DNA of 64,000 bases from Bacillota bacterium (GTDB taxonomy: Bacteria > Bacillota > UBA4882 > UBA8346), in NCBI GenBank assembly GCA_023392595.1, contig JAEVYU010000026.1:43275-107274 (forward strand), in the 5' to 3' direction. The number at the start of each line of letters is the position of its first letter. Position 1 is the first letter of the stretch. Under the pieces are notes generated by a model. The model had not been told where the DNA came from, ran no database searches, and saw only the letters and a list, made by a program, of their open reading frames with translations. The position numbers and the translations under genes are program-made. Shown here in pieces: positions 1 through 7,766 of this stretch.

Positions 1-104
1 CCAGGGAATTAGCATTGATGAAACAGGAAGGTTTGATTGAATTCCAAATGAATTCCTTTACAATCTTGAATCCAGATGAAATACGGAAATTTTTATTGAG
101 CTGA
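1..104 (+). CDS. Crp/Fnr-family regulator, C-terminal fragment (5' end outside window)
   Basis: The window opens inside a reading frame (third frame) of about 33 codons ending in TGA at 102-104. It reads RELALMKQEGLIEF followed by a short stretch and ILNPDEIRKFLL. This matches the end of a Crp/Fnr winged helix-turn-helix: the recognition helix normally runs into 'SRxLxxLxxEGLI' and is followed by the wing and 'I.IL(D/N)xxxL'. The cAMP-like binding domain would lie upstream of the window. The call rests on about 33 residues only, so the effector and targets cannot be judged. Confidence 0.65.
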   Translation, partial: RELALMKQEGLIEFQMNSFTILNPDEIRKFLLS

Positions 105-117
105 ATCATTCTTTTTT

Positions 118-178
118 GGGGCAATCTTTCATGAAGGGTCAAAAACTCAATTAACCGCTTTTCCCATGGGGATACCAA
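118..178 (-). pseudogene. Relic of a second primase-helicase gene
   Basis: Read on the minus strand, this stretch gives LVSPWEKRLIEFLTLHERLP. The intact helicase at 12915-15887 has LVSQWEKRLTEFLSINEKLP in its motif Ia region (about residues 512-531). The DNA is also close: tcaaaaactcaRttaaccgc is shared with 14320-14340. No similarity continues on either side, and stops appear immediately upstream, so this is a short decayed fragment of a paralogue and not a gene. Confidence 0.7.
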
Positions 179-365
179 AAATTGTGGCTACTCCCTCTAC
201 TTTACGCCAAAAAAATAACCCTCCACCATACTCAGATAGAGGGATATCCTATTAGCCTGCCTTGCCTAAAAAGCTTCAAATCATTGCAACCGGAGATCTT
301 CCGGTAACACTGCAAACTAGTACTCAACGATTGTGAACGTTTTACTTAAGCAAACTCAATTTGAA

Positions 366-1337
366 TTATCCCATCGCTGCCTTTTCCGTCCGCAAACGCA
401 ACGAACTAACTGCAACCGCGAAGATAATTAGAAGTCCGATAATGATATCTTGGATATAAGCATTAACCCGCATCATATTTAATGCGTTGGCAATAACCCC
501 CCAGAGTAAAACCCCGAAGAAAGTCCCCACTACATTTCCCTTGCCTCCAGCCATCGGAGCGCCGCCGATTACAACCGAGCCAATGGCCTGAAGCTCGATA
601 CCCGAACCGGTGCTCGGTTGAGCCGCTCCAACTCTGGAAAGCAGCAGCATTGCCGCAGAACCGACAAACAGACCGTTCAGGGCGAAGAAGATCATTTTCT
701 TCCGGTTTACATGGATACCGGCTAAATATGCTGCGCGTTCATTATTCCCAATCGCGTAGACAGAACGTCCCAATTGGGTATGGACCAGAATAAAATGAAT
801 AATGATATATCCTACGATGGCGATGACAAACAGCAATGGAAGAAAATCAAAGAACTTCATGCCGCCCAACGCCTCAAATTGTCCATAAATCGTTTGAATG
901 GTACCTTGGGTAATAAATAAAGCAATTCCTTGAAAGACTCCAATCGCAGCTAAAGAAATAATAAATGAAGGAGCTTTAAAAAGAATGGATGCTCCACCAA
1001 TAAAAGATGCGCAGGCAATCGCCATCAATATCCCGATCAAAGCCGCCAGCGGGGGGTAAACCCCGTTTCTCATCAACATTGCCATAATCACTGAAGAAAG
1101 GCCGATATTGGCGCCCACCGAGATATCGAAGTTTCCGGAGATAATTAAGATCGTTGCGCCACAGGCAACCAAACTCAAAACCGAAATTTGACCCAATAAA
1201 TTGCTTAAATTTCCCGGCCAGAAATAGCGACTGTTTACCGTCCCGGCAATAATCGAAAGAACAATCACAACCACCAGTAGAAAAAACCATTGATTGGCGA
1301 GAATTTTCTTTTTTAATATTGCGCCTAGTTCATTCAT
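366..1337 (-). CDS. Ribose-type (RbsC) ABC transporter permease
   Basis: Membrane subunit of a CUT2 sugar importer, 323 residues, about the family's usual length. It begins with a cytosolic MNELGAILKKK and has about ten hydrophobic segments. The family signature region is visible: ISGNFDISVGANIGLSS near residue 66 and GSVVIGGAPMAGGKGNVVGT near 252. Its ATG overlaps the ATPase stop by 4 bp (ATGA), with GGAGG 9 bp upstream, so translation is coupled. It is the last gene of the binding protein-ATPase-permease operon. The facing oxidoreductase and epimerase genes suggest a rare sugar or polyol as substrate, but the permease alone does not tell which. Confidence 0.92.
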   Translation of the reverse strand: MNELGAILKKKILANQWFFLLVVVIVLSIIAGTVNSRYFWPGNLSNLLGQISVLSLVACGATILIISGNFDISVGANIGLSSVIMAMLMRNGVYPPLAALIGILMAIACASFIGGASILFKAPSFIISLAAIGVFQGIALFITQGTIQTIYGQFEALGGMKFFDFLPLLFVIAIVGYIIIHFILVHTQLGRSVYAIGNNERAAYLAGIHVNRKKMIFFALNGLFVGSAAMLLLSRVGAAQPSTGSGIELQAIGSVVIGGAPMAGGKGNVVGTFFGVLLWGVIANALNMMRVNAYIQDIIIGLLIIFAVAVSSLRLRTEKAAMG

Positions 1338-2851
1338 TGTTTTTTACCTCCATTATCACTAATACCCAAAAAATATCCCAGCAATTCTTGTTCGGTGACG
1401 TCTTTGGAGTTAACTATGGTTACCAGTTTACCCTCTCGCATCACGGCAATCCGGTCGCTAACGGAGATGAGTTCCGGCATGTCCGAGGAAACCATCAAGA
1501 TACTTTTCCCTTCCTTTACCAGCTCAATCATGATTTCATAGATTTGTTCCTTAGCGCCGATATCTACCCCTTTGGTGGGTTCATCAAAGATGAAGACCTG
1601 CGCCTTGCTTAATAACCAACGAGCCAAAATCACTTTTTGCTGGTTCCCGCCGCTTAAAAACCCTACCGGTAATACCAATCCTGCGGTAACTATATGAAGG
1701 CGGTCAATTAATTTCTCAGTCTCGGACCGCTCTTGTTTGTGATTTAGAAGGAGATGAAGAAGCTCATTTTTGACAATCATCGCATTTTCCAGGACCGAAC
1801 GGACATCAAAGAGACCCAGTAATTTCCGATCCTCCGGAATCATGGCCAATCCTTCGCGGATAGCGTCCCTGGGTGAGGCGGGATTAATTACCCTGCCATT
1901 CATCAGGATCTCTCCTTGTTCTTTCTGATCGGCGCCAAAGATTACGTTCATCAACTCCGAACGGCCCGCGCCGACAATTCCTCCAAAACCAAGGATTTCG
2001 CCCTGATGAAGTTCAAAACTGATATTCTCAAATAGCCCTTGCCGGCTTAAGTTCCGGGCTTGAAAAACTACCGGACCGGTCGTAACTTTTTCTCGGTTGT
2101 AAAAAAGCGAACGTTCCCTGCCGATCATACTCTTGGTAATCATTTTAATATCCGACTTTTTAGTTTCAAAAGTCTCTACCACTTGGCCATCTTTTAATAC
2201 CGTAATCCGATCGCCGATTTGAAAGATTTCGTCTAAATAATGAGATATATAGATAACCCCAATTTTTTGGGAGGTTAATCTTCGCACCAGATCCATCAAG
2301 GCTTTGGTTTCTTCAACACCCAGCGAGGAGGTTGGTTCATCCATAATCATAATCTTGGCGTGAATGTGTAATGCTTTGACAATTTGCAGAGTCTGCTGCT
2401 GAGCAGGGGCAAGATCTTCCACCAGTGCAGTCTCGGAAATACTAATACTTAAAGAATCCATTAATTCTCGGGCTTTTCGATTTTGGGCGGCATAATCGAT
2501 CGTACCGAATTTATTTTTAATTTCATGTCCCAGAAAAATATTGTCAGCCACGCTTAGAGACTCAATCAACTCAATATCTTGATAAATTGTAGCGATTCCC
2601 ATCTCCAACGCCAAATCCGGAGTAAGGCGGGAAAACTCTTTGCCAAAAACTATTATTTCTCCTTGATCCGGTTGTTGGGCCCCGGAAAGTATCTTAATCA
2701 GCGTAGATTTGCCCGCTCCGTTCTCTCCCACCAAACAATGTACCTCTCCGGCGATAAGATTGAACTGTACATTTTTTAAGGCTGCCGTATCGCCGAAAGT
2801 TTTTGCAATATCATGGACAGCCAGGATTTCAGTCTGTTCTATCTGATCCAT
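1334..2851 (-). CDS. Ribose-type (RbsA/MglA) ABC transporter ATPase
   Basis: Double ATP-binding-cassette protein of 505 residues that energises the CUT2 importer at the inner face of the membrane. The first cassette has Walker A GENGAGKSTLIK (about residue 44) and Walker B MIMDEPTSSLG (about 170). The second has a degenerate Walker A, GIVGAGRSELMN (about 293), signature LSGGNQQKV (about 399) and Walker B FIFDEPTKGVD (about 421). This asymmetry is normal for RbsA/MglA. A strong SD is less clear here than for its neighbours: AGGGGG lies about 12 bp upstream of the ATG. The 190-bp gap to the binding-protein gene contains a MITE-like element, which may alter subunit stoichiometry. Confidence 0.93.
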   Translation of the reverse strand: MDQIEQTEILAVHDIAKTFGDTAALKNVQFNLIAGEVHCLVGENGAGKSTLIKILSGAQQPDQGEIIVFGKEFSRLTPDLALEMGIATIYQDIELIESLSVADNIFLGHEIKNKFGTIDYAAQNRKARELMDSLSISISETALVEDLAPAQQQTLQIVKALHIHAKIMIMDEPTSSLGVEETKALMDLVRRLTSQKIGVIYISHYLDEIFQIGDRITVLKDGQVVETFETKKSDIKMITKSMIGRERSLFYNREKVTTGPVVFQARNLSRQGLFENISFELHQGEILGFGGIVGAGRSELMNVIFGADQKEQGEILMNGRVINPASPRDAIREGLAMIPEDRKLLGLFDVRSVLENAMIVKNELLHLLLNHKQERSETEKLIDRLHIVTAGLVLPVGFLSGGNQQKVILARWLLSKAQVFIFDEPTKGVDIGAKEQIYEIMIELVKEGKSILMVSSDMPELISVSDRIAVMREGKLVTIVNSKDVTEQELLGYFLGISDNGGKKQ

Positions 2852-2888
2852 CTGCTGTCAGTGCCCCCTTTCACATTGGGATATAATG

Positions 2889-2986
2889 GGGAAGCTGTCT
2901 GAAGAATTATTGAAACCCCATGAGATGTACCATACTTTTATATTGTATATCTCAATCGAGAATTTCATTTTCAAAGACAGCCCCCC
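2889..2986. mobile_element. MITE-like element, copy 1
   Basis: About 98 bp bounded by inverted ends AGCTGTCT (2893-2900) and AGACAGCC (2975-2982), with an inner dyad around 2922-2952. It has no coding capacity. A related element at 39595-39711 has the same type of ends and about 70 percent matching over its right 40 bp (TTGTAT... to GACAGCCC). It sits inside the sugar ABC operon between the binding-protein and ATPase genes, so the transcript would carry it as a hairpin. Confidence 0.55.
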
Positions 2987-3041
2987 ACTTCAAAATTACC
3001 TTAAATCATCATCCCGGAATTAATTTTTTCATTCACTGGGA

Positions 3042-4079
3042 TCAGGGCTTGGGCGCTTTGTTTGGAGCCGGCAAATAAGATCCCAGTTTAGGGAAGTATT
3101 GTTTTGTCAACCCAATCCAAACCGTATCGCATTCCCAAGGCACAACTTTGGTTTTATCCGAAACATTTCCGCGGGTAACCGGGATAACCGGCAACATAAT
3201 CTGTTGGTTCTTTTTCTTGGAATCCCCGGAAACAAATTGGTGTAAAGCGAGTAGGGAAACCATTCCTTCCCATCCCGGCGAGCTACTAATCGTATAATTC
3301 AACTCACCACTCTGGACAAGCGGAATACCCACCGGGGAACCGTTCTGGGCAATAACAGTATATTTTTCCAGTAAACCTTGGTTTTTAAGATATCGGATAA
3401 CGGCAGCAGCCATATCTTCATTCATGATCCAAAGGATATCGAATTTAGTGCCGGATTGAACCAAATCTTGAGCTTGGTTTACAGCGGTCGGCGGGTCGTA
3501 CTTGCCATCCCGGACAGCGACAATTTCATTTTTGCCGAGCTCTTTCAGACGTTCTTTCATCGCGCCGGTGATCATTTGAACCGGTAGATGCTCAAGCATA
3601 CCTGTGATTAAGGCCACTTTTTTGCCCGGAAATTTATTGGCAATATATTCGGCATAGTTCCTGCCCATAGCTTTCCAATCAAAATCAACGGCAGCAACAA
3701 TGTCATTTCCGGTCGCCAAAGCCTGACCGCAATTATCAACAGTTACCAGAGGAATTCCTGCCTCTTTACATTTCTTTGCGGCAGTGATGGCGCCCTGCTG
3801 ATTGAAGGAGAAGATCGCCATGCCATCGACACCTTGAGTAATGAGGGATTCAATATTGGATACTTCTTTTTGAACATCATAATCCGAATTCAAAACCACA
3901 GTTTTAATTCCCTTCATTTTAGCAGCCCAAACAAATCCATCAACATCTCTTTTATACCAGGTATCAGGGCCGGGAGTCACATAACCATAAGTAAGGCTCT
4001 TTTGAGCGGCAAAGTTAGGGACTGTAAAGGTTAATACTAAAAGCAACAGACTGAGCAAATAAGAAGCAACTTTTTTCAT
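3042..4079 (-). CDS. RbsB-type sugar ABC transporter substrate-binding protein
   Basis: Secreted solute-binding protein of 345 residues (peripla_BP_4 type). The N-terminus is a classical Sec signal peptide: MKKVASYLLSLLLLVLTF, then a cleavage-like PNFAA-QKS. There is no lipobox cysteine, which is unusual for a monoderm but normal if a periplasm exists. Family landmarks: GYVTPGPDTWYKRDVDGF near residue 32, IESLITQGVDGMAIFS near 76, and a C-terminal GWEGMVS segment. GGAGGTG precedes the ATG. First gene of the operon; its promoter should lie in the shared control region with the divergent oxidoreductase gene. The substrate is unknown; D-allose, D-psicose or inositol-like compounds fit the neighbours. 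Confidence 0.9.
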   Translation of the reverse strand: MKKVASYLLSLLLLVLTFTVPNFAAQKSLTYGYVTPGPDTWYKRDVDGFVWAAKMKGIKTVVLNSDYDVQKEVSNIESLITQGVDGMAIFSFNQQGAITAAKKCKEAGIPLVTVDNCGQALATGNDIVAAVDFDWKAMGRNYAEYIANKFPGKKVALITGMLEHLPVQMITGAMKERLKELGKNEIVAVRDGKYDPPTAVNQAQDLVQSGTKFDILWIMNEDMAAAVIRYLKNQGLLEKYTVIAQNGSPVGIPLVQSGELNYTISSSPGWEGMVSLLALHQFVSGDSKKKNQQIMLPVIPVTRGNVSDKTKVVPWECDTVWIGLTKQYFPKLGSYLPAPNKAPKP

Positions 4080-4232
4080 TGAAACACACCTCCGTAATTA
4101 ATTAAGCTAAGTTCGGTTGAAAAAGCCCCGTTTTTTCGGAGAATCCCCCCTTCCCGAAACTTTCTTGATGGTCTTGCCTATCCCGGCTTCGGAAAATCAA
4201 ATAATTCATTTTCCATCCAAAGCCAAAGTTAA

Positions 4233-4252
4233 TTTGTCCAAAAAACGAACAA
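4233..4252. promoter_or_regulatory. Candidate operator, copy 1
   Basis: TTTGTCCAAAAAACGAACAA. The arms TTGTCC and GAACAA form an imperfect dyad around a 7-bp A-rich centre. The same 20-mer with three changes occurs at 4511-4530. Its placement in the divergent promoter region suggests a repressor site for the transporter and catabolic operons; the ROK regulator at 7767 is the natural candidate. That assignment is inference. Confidence 0.5.
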
Positions 4253-4510
4253 TATGGATTAATATTTCTACTGTTTTGTCGAATATCCTTCTTTACCTCC
4301 CGCGCTTTTTTAGAAAATTTTAAGATATCCACAAGATCCTTGTCAGTATTAACAACTTTCGCTATCCAGCTAACATAATCCAAAGCAAATATTAGCGGCC
4401 ATCCTTTATGAAAAAGCCAAGAACACGCAGCTGATGAGACCATAGAATGATGCTGCAATAATTTTTATTCTTGGCAGGATTATAATCAAAAAGGACGAAT
4501 GTAATATTAA

Positions 4511-4530
4511 ATTGTCCATAAAACGAACAA
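4511..4530. promoter_or_regulatory. Candidate operator, copy 2
   Basis: ATTGTCCATAAAACGAACAA, the second copy of the dyad at 4233-4252, 278 bp away and about 180 bp before the oxidoreductase start codon. The A/T-rich centre and TTGTCC/GAACAA arms are kept. Two spaced copies would allow looping between sites. A weaker look-alike (ATTCATAAAACGAATCAA) lies at 39769, outside any sugar context, and may be chance. Confidence 0.5.
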
Positions 4531-4709
4531 ATTTACAACTCAATCAAACTAATATTGTATTCTTTGTCTATTGAAGGGAGGGATCTTGTTTTTCCCAATC
4601 ATATTTTTTATGGTGGTAAAATTGTGTTTCATTGAATATGAAATCGCTAAATCAAGAATGAATATATCCGGCATTACAAGGTTCATGCTTGAAGCAACGG
4701 AGGAAACAG

Positions 4710-5825
4710 ATGAAAAAATTTAAAGTGGGTCTAATTGGTTTGGGTTTTATCGGAACCGCTCATTTGGAAGCATTACGACGCTTAGGCTTTATCGACGTAG
4801 TGGCGGTCGCCGAAAAAGATCTGGAAAAGGCCAAATCCACCAATGTGCCAAAAGTTTATGAGCGATGGGAGGATTTGATCTCCGATCCGGAAGTTGAAAT
4901 TGTTCATAATTGCACCCCCAACCAATATCATTTCGACATTAACAAAGCTTCTCTTCGGGCTGGAAAACATGTCTTTTCGGAAAAGCCGCTAGCCATAAGT
5001 TCAGCGGAAACCGGCGAATTGGCCGATCTGGCAAGGCAAACCGGTTTAGTCGCCGGCGTTAATTTCTGTTATCGTTATTATCCAATGATGCAATGGGCCA
5101 AAAATTTGATTGCTTCAGGTTATCTCGGAGAAATCCGGGCGATTCACGGCCGATATTTGCAGGATTGGCTGATGTTCGATACCGATTATAATTGGCGGGT
5201 GGAAGAGGATCAAGGCGGACGCGCCAGAACATTAGGTGATATCGGTTCTCATTGGTGCGACTTGGCGCGGTATCTTTCGGGGTTGGAAATTATTGAAGTG
5301 ATGGCGGATTATGCAGTAATCATTCCAGTACGCCGCAAACCCATTCAAACGGTGGAAACATTTCAGCAACAGTCGGTAGAAACCGAACCGGTGCAGGTAC
5401 ATACTGAAGACTGGGCCTCCGTTTTACTCCATTACGAACGGGGAGTCGTGGGTAATTTTACAGTTTCTCAAATTAGCGCCGGCCATAAAAATGGCCTGGA
5501 AATTGAGATCGATGGTTCATTACGATCCCTGTCTTGGAAGCAGGAAGACCCGGAACATCTATTCATTGGCGAACGGAACGGGGCGAACCACCAGTTATAT
5601 AAAGATCCCTCCGCTATGCCATCCGCGGCAAGCCGGTTCGCTCATTATCCTTCCGGCCATACTGAGGGTTTCCCGGATTGTATCAAGAACAATCTGAGCT
5701 CATTTTATTCCGCCATCGAAAATCAGGAAAAAAATTATCCCACTTTCGAAGATGGCCATCGGATTATGAAAGTGATTGAAGCTATCGTCCAGAGCGGAGC
5801 CGAAAAAAGATGGGTTACACTATAA
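4710..5825 (+). CDS. Gfo/Idh/MocA-family oxidoreductase
   Basis: NAD(P)-dependent dehydrogenase of 371 residues that acts on sugars or inositols. The N-terminal Rossmann fold shows VGLIGLGFIGTAHLEAL (residues 6-22), with the family's EKPLAIS near residue 92 (Lys of the EKP motif) and a GDIGSHWCDLARYL segment near 178 carrying the Asp/His pair used in catalysis. I start at the ATG at 4710 because GGAGG lies 7 bp upstream; an in-frame TTG at 4689 overlaps that site. It leads the plus-strand operon, followed after 17 bp by a TIM-barrel isomerase. It may oxidise the imported sugar to a keto form. Exact substrate unknown. Confidence 0.88.
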   Translation: MKKFKVGLIGLGFIGTAHLEALRRLGFIDVVAVAEKDLEKAKSTNVPKVYERWEDLISDPEVEIVHNCTPNQYHFDINKASLRAGKHVFSEKPLAISSAETGELADLARQTGLVAGVNFCYRYYPMMQWAKNLIASGYLGEIRAIHGRYLQDWLMFDTDYNWRVEEDQGGRARTLGDIGSHWCDLARYLSGLEIIEVMADYAVIIPVRRKPIQTVETFQQQSVETEPVQVHTEDWASVLLHYERGVVGNFTVSQISAGHKNGLEIEIDGSLRSLSWKQEDPEHLFIGERNGANHQLYKDPSAMPSAASRFAHYPSGHTEGFPDCIKNNLSSFYSAIENQEKNYPTFEDGHRIMKVIEAIVQSGAEKRWVTL

Positions 5826-5842
5826 GAAAATGAGGTGATCCA

Positions 5843-6814
5843 ATGAAGTTAGGAGTATTTACGCCATTATTTCAACAATTAAGTTTTGAAGAAATGCTGG
5901 ATAAGGTGGCGGCCTGTGGCTTGGAAGCCGTTGAGATCGGTACCGGCGGGTATCCGGGTGATGCACACTGCAAACCGGATTTGTTATTAAACAACAAGCA
6001 ATCGCAGCTTCAGTTCCTGAAAGCCATCACCGATAGGGGATTGGCTCTTAGCGCTTTATCGTGTCATGGAAACCCGCTTCATCCCGATCCAACCATTGCC
6101 GAACGCGATCATCATTTACTTCTGCAAACACTACAACTGGCCAATGAACTAGGCGTCGATCGAATTTGCCTTTTTTCGGGATGTCCCGGAGAAGGCCCCG
6201 GCGCCAAATATCCCAATTGGGTTACATGTGCCTGGCCGCCGGAGTTTTCGCAGGTTCTGAAGTGGCAATGGGAAGAACGAGCGATCCCATACTGGCAGCA
6301 AGCTGCCGCTGAGGCTAGAAAATATGGAGTCACCAAACTGGCATTTGAAATGCATCCCGGATTTTTGGTCTATAACCCGGCAACTTTATTAAAACTGCGA
6401 AACGCAGTGGGTCCCGAAATCGGCGCTAATTTCGATCCCAGCCATCTTTGGTGGCAAGGAATCGACCCCGTAGAAGCCATTAGGGTATTGGGTTCGGAAA
6501 AAGCAATCTATCACTTTCATGCCAAAGATGTTGCTATCGATAAGCATAACTGCGATATCAAAGGCGTTCTTGATACCACGCCATATAACGATTTATCCAA
6601 CCGTAGCTGGACATTCCGGACTGTAGGTTATGGTCATGGCGCCGACCAATGGAAATCAATCGTGACAATGCTCCAGATACAGGGATATAATTATGTAATG
6701 AGTATCGAGCATGAAGACCCGCTGGCTTCCATCGATGAAGGGCTGGGAAAAGCGGTTCAATTTTTGCAGCAAATTCTGTTTAAGCAATCACCGTCCGAGA
6801 TGTGGTGGGCCTAA
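5843..6814 (+). CDS. Sugar phosphate isomerase/epimerase (xylose isomerase-like TIM barrel)
   Basis: Metal-dependent TIM-barrel enzyme of 323 residues (AP-endonuclease-2/xylose isomerase-like superfamily). Candidate metal ligands are the Glu in LAFEMHPG (about residue 170), the Asp in NFDPSHLWWQ (about 196), the His in YHFHAKD (about 229) and the Glu in MSIEHEDP (about 292). AGGTGA precedes the ATG. It sits between the oxidoreductase and a second TIM-barrel epimerase, an arrangement seen in inositol and rare-sugar degradation clusters, where one enzyme dehydrates or isomerises the keto product of the first. The precise reaction cannot be read from the sequence. Confidence 0.85.
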   Translation: MKLGVFTPLFQQLSFEEMLDKVAACGLEAVEIGTGGYPGDAHCKPDLLLNNKQSQLQFLKAITDRGLALSALSCHGNPLHPDPTIAERDHHLLLQTLQLANELGVDRICLFSGCPGEGPGAKYPNWVTCAWPPEFSQVLKWQWEERAIPYWQQAAAEARKYGVTKLAFEMHPGFLVYNPATLLKLRNAVGPEIGANFDPSHLWWQGIDPVEAIRVLGSEKAIYHFHAKDVAIDKHNCDIKGVLDTTPYNDLSNRSWTFRTVGYGHGADQWKSIVTMLQIQGYNYVMSIEHEDPLASIDEGLGKAVQFLQQILFKQSPSEMWWA

Positions 6815-6843
6815 TTACAATTGTCGAAAAGGAGGCGGATACG

Positions 6844-7698
6844 ATGAATTTTGGAGTGAATTCCTTCTTATTTAGCTCCCCATTTGCCACAAACGAGCGT
6901 GCCTTGTATGAAAAAGTCGCCCGAATGGGATTTGAAGTGTTTGAAATGGCAGTGGAAGATCCCGAATTGATCAATGCCGATGAAGCACGGGCTTATTTAG
7001 ATCGCTACCGGCTAAAACCGGTTGTCTGCTCGGTCGTTGGAATGGATAGAAATATGGCTGACGAAAATAGTGACGTATTTCAAAACGCCGATCAATATCT
7101 CCGTTTTTGCATCCAATTCGCTGCTAAAGTTGATGCTAAAGTTGTCTGTGGACCTTTCCATTCTGCGGTCGGTTTCACTGAGCTCCTAAGTGAAGCGGAG
7201 CGGCAACGCGTATTGGACCGGTTGGTTCCCCGGCTCAGATCCTTGGCTACGATGGCCAAAGATCTGGGAGTATTACTGGCTTTTGAACCGTTAAACCGTT
7301 TTGAAAACTGTCTAATCAACACTGTCGCCCAGGCGTTGGAATTGATCAAAATGGTGGACAATGACGCCTTAGGAATTCATCTGGATACTTTTCACATGAA
7401 CATTGAGGAGAAAGATATTCCCGGAGCGATCCGTACCGCGGGTACTGCAGCTTATCATATTCATACCTGCGAGAATGATCGTGGGATCCCGGGGACAGGC
7501 CATATTCCATGGAGCGAGATTGCCAAAGCCATCCGGGAAATCGATTACCATGGGGACTTGGTGATTGAGTCTTTTACCGATCAGGTGCGGAGCATTGCCC
7601 AATCCGTATCTGTCTGGCGCAAGCTGGCGCTTTCATCCGAGGACTTAGCCGAGAACGGTCTGCAATTTTTGAAAAAGAATTTCATCTCCACACGCTAG
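6844..7698 (+). CDS. D-tagatose/D-psicose 3-epimerase-like enzyme
   Basis: TIM-barrel epimerase of 284 residues starting MNFGVNSFLFSSPF. Family marks: the Glu in LLAFEPLNRFE (about residue 145), the Asp in GIHLDTFHMNIEE (about 178), the His in YHIHTCENDRG (about 204) and the Glu in DLVIESF (about 240), the usual manganese ligands of ketose 3-epimerases. The ENDRG...PGTGH run is typical of the D-tagatose 3-epimerase group. GGAGG lies 8 bp before the ATG at 6844; the in-frame GTG at 6802 overlaps the previous gene and has no such site. It probably interconverts a ketohexose or ketopentose at C3 after import. Confidence 0.85.
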   Translation: MNFGVNSFLFSSPFATNERALYEKVARMGFEVFEMAVEDPELINADEARAYLDRYRLKPVVCSVVGMDRNMADENSDVFQNADQYLRFCIQFAAKVDAKVVCGPFHSAVGFTELLSEAERQRVLDRLVPRLRSLATMAKDLGVLLAFEPLNRFENCLINTVAQALELIKMVDNDALGIHLDTFHMNIEEKDIPGAIRTAGTAAYHIHTCENDRGIPGTGHIPWSEIAKAIREIDYHGDLVIESFTDQVRSIAQSVSVWRKLALSSEDLAENGLQFLKKNFISTR

Positions 7699-7766
7699 GA
7701 TCAATGTGGTAAAATATTAGCAGATTTTCGACAATTGAAATATCAAATGATAAAAGGTTGTAATCC

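Larger units (their letters stand above)
4080..4709. other. Divergent control region of the sugar module
   Basis: About 630 bp between the binding-protein gene (minus) and the oxidoreductase gene (plus). It holds two copies of a 20-bp dyad (listed separately). No strong sigma-A promoter stands out. An open frame on the minus strand at 4102-4458 was considered and not accepted: it resembles nothing I recognise, has no ribosome binding site and spans one of the dyads. Confidence 0.5.

Noticed and set aside
4102..4458. 118-codon open frame on the minus strand in the sugar control region
   Set aside because: No ribosome binding site, no recognisable similarity, and it crosses a regulatory dyad; atypical composition.
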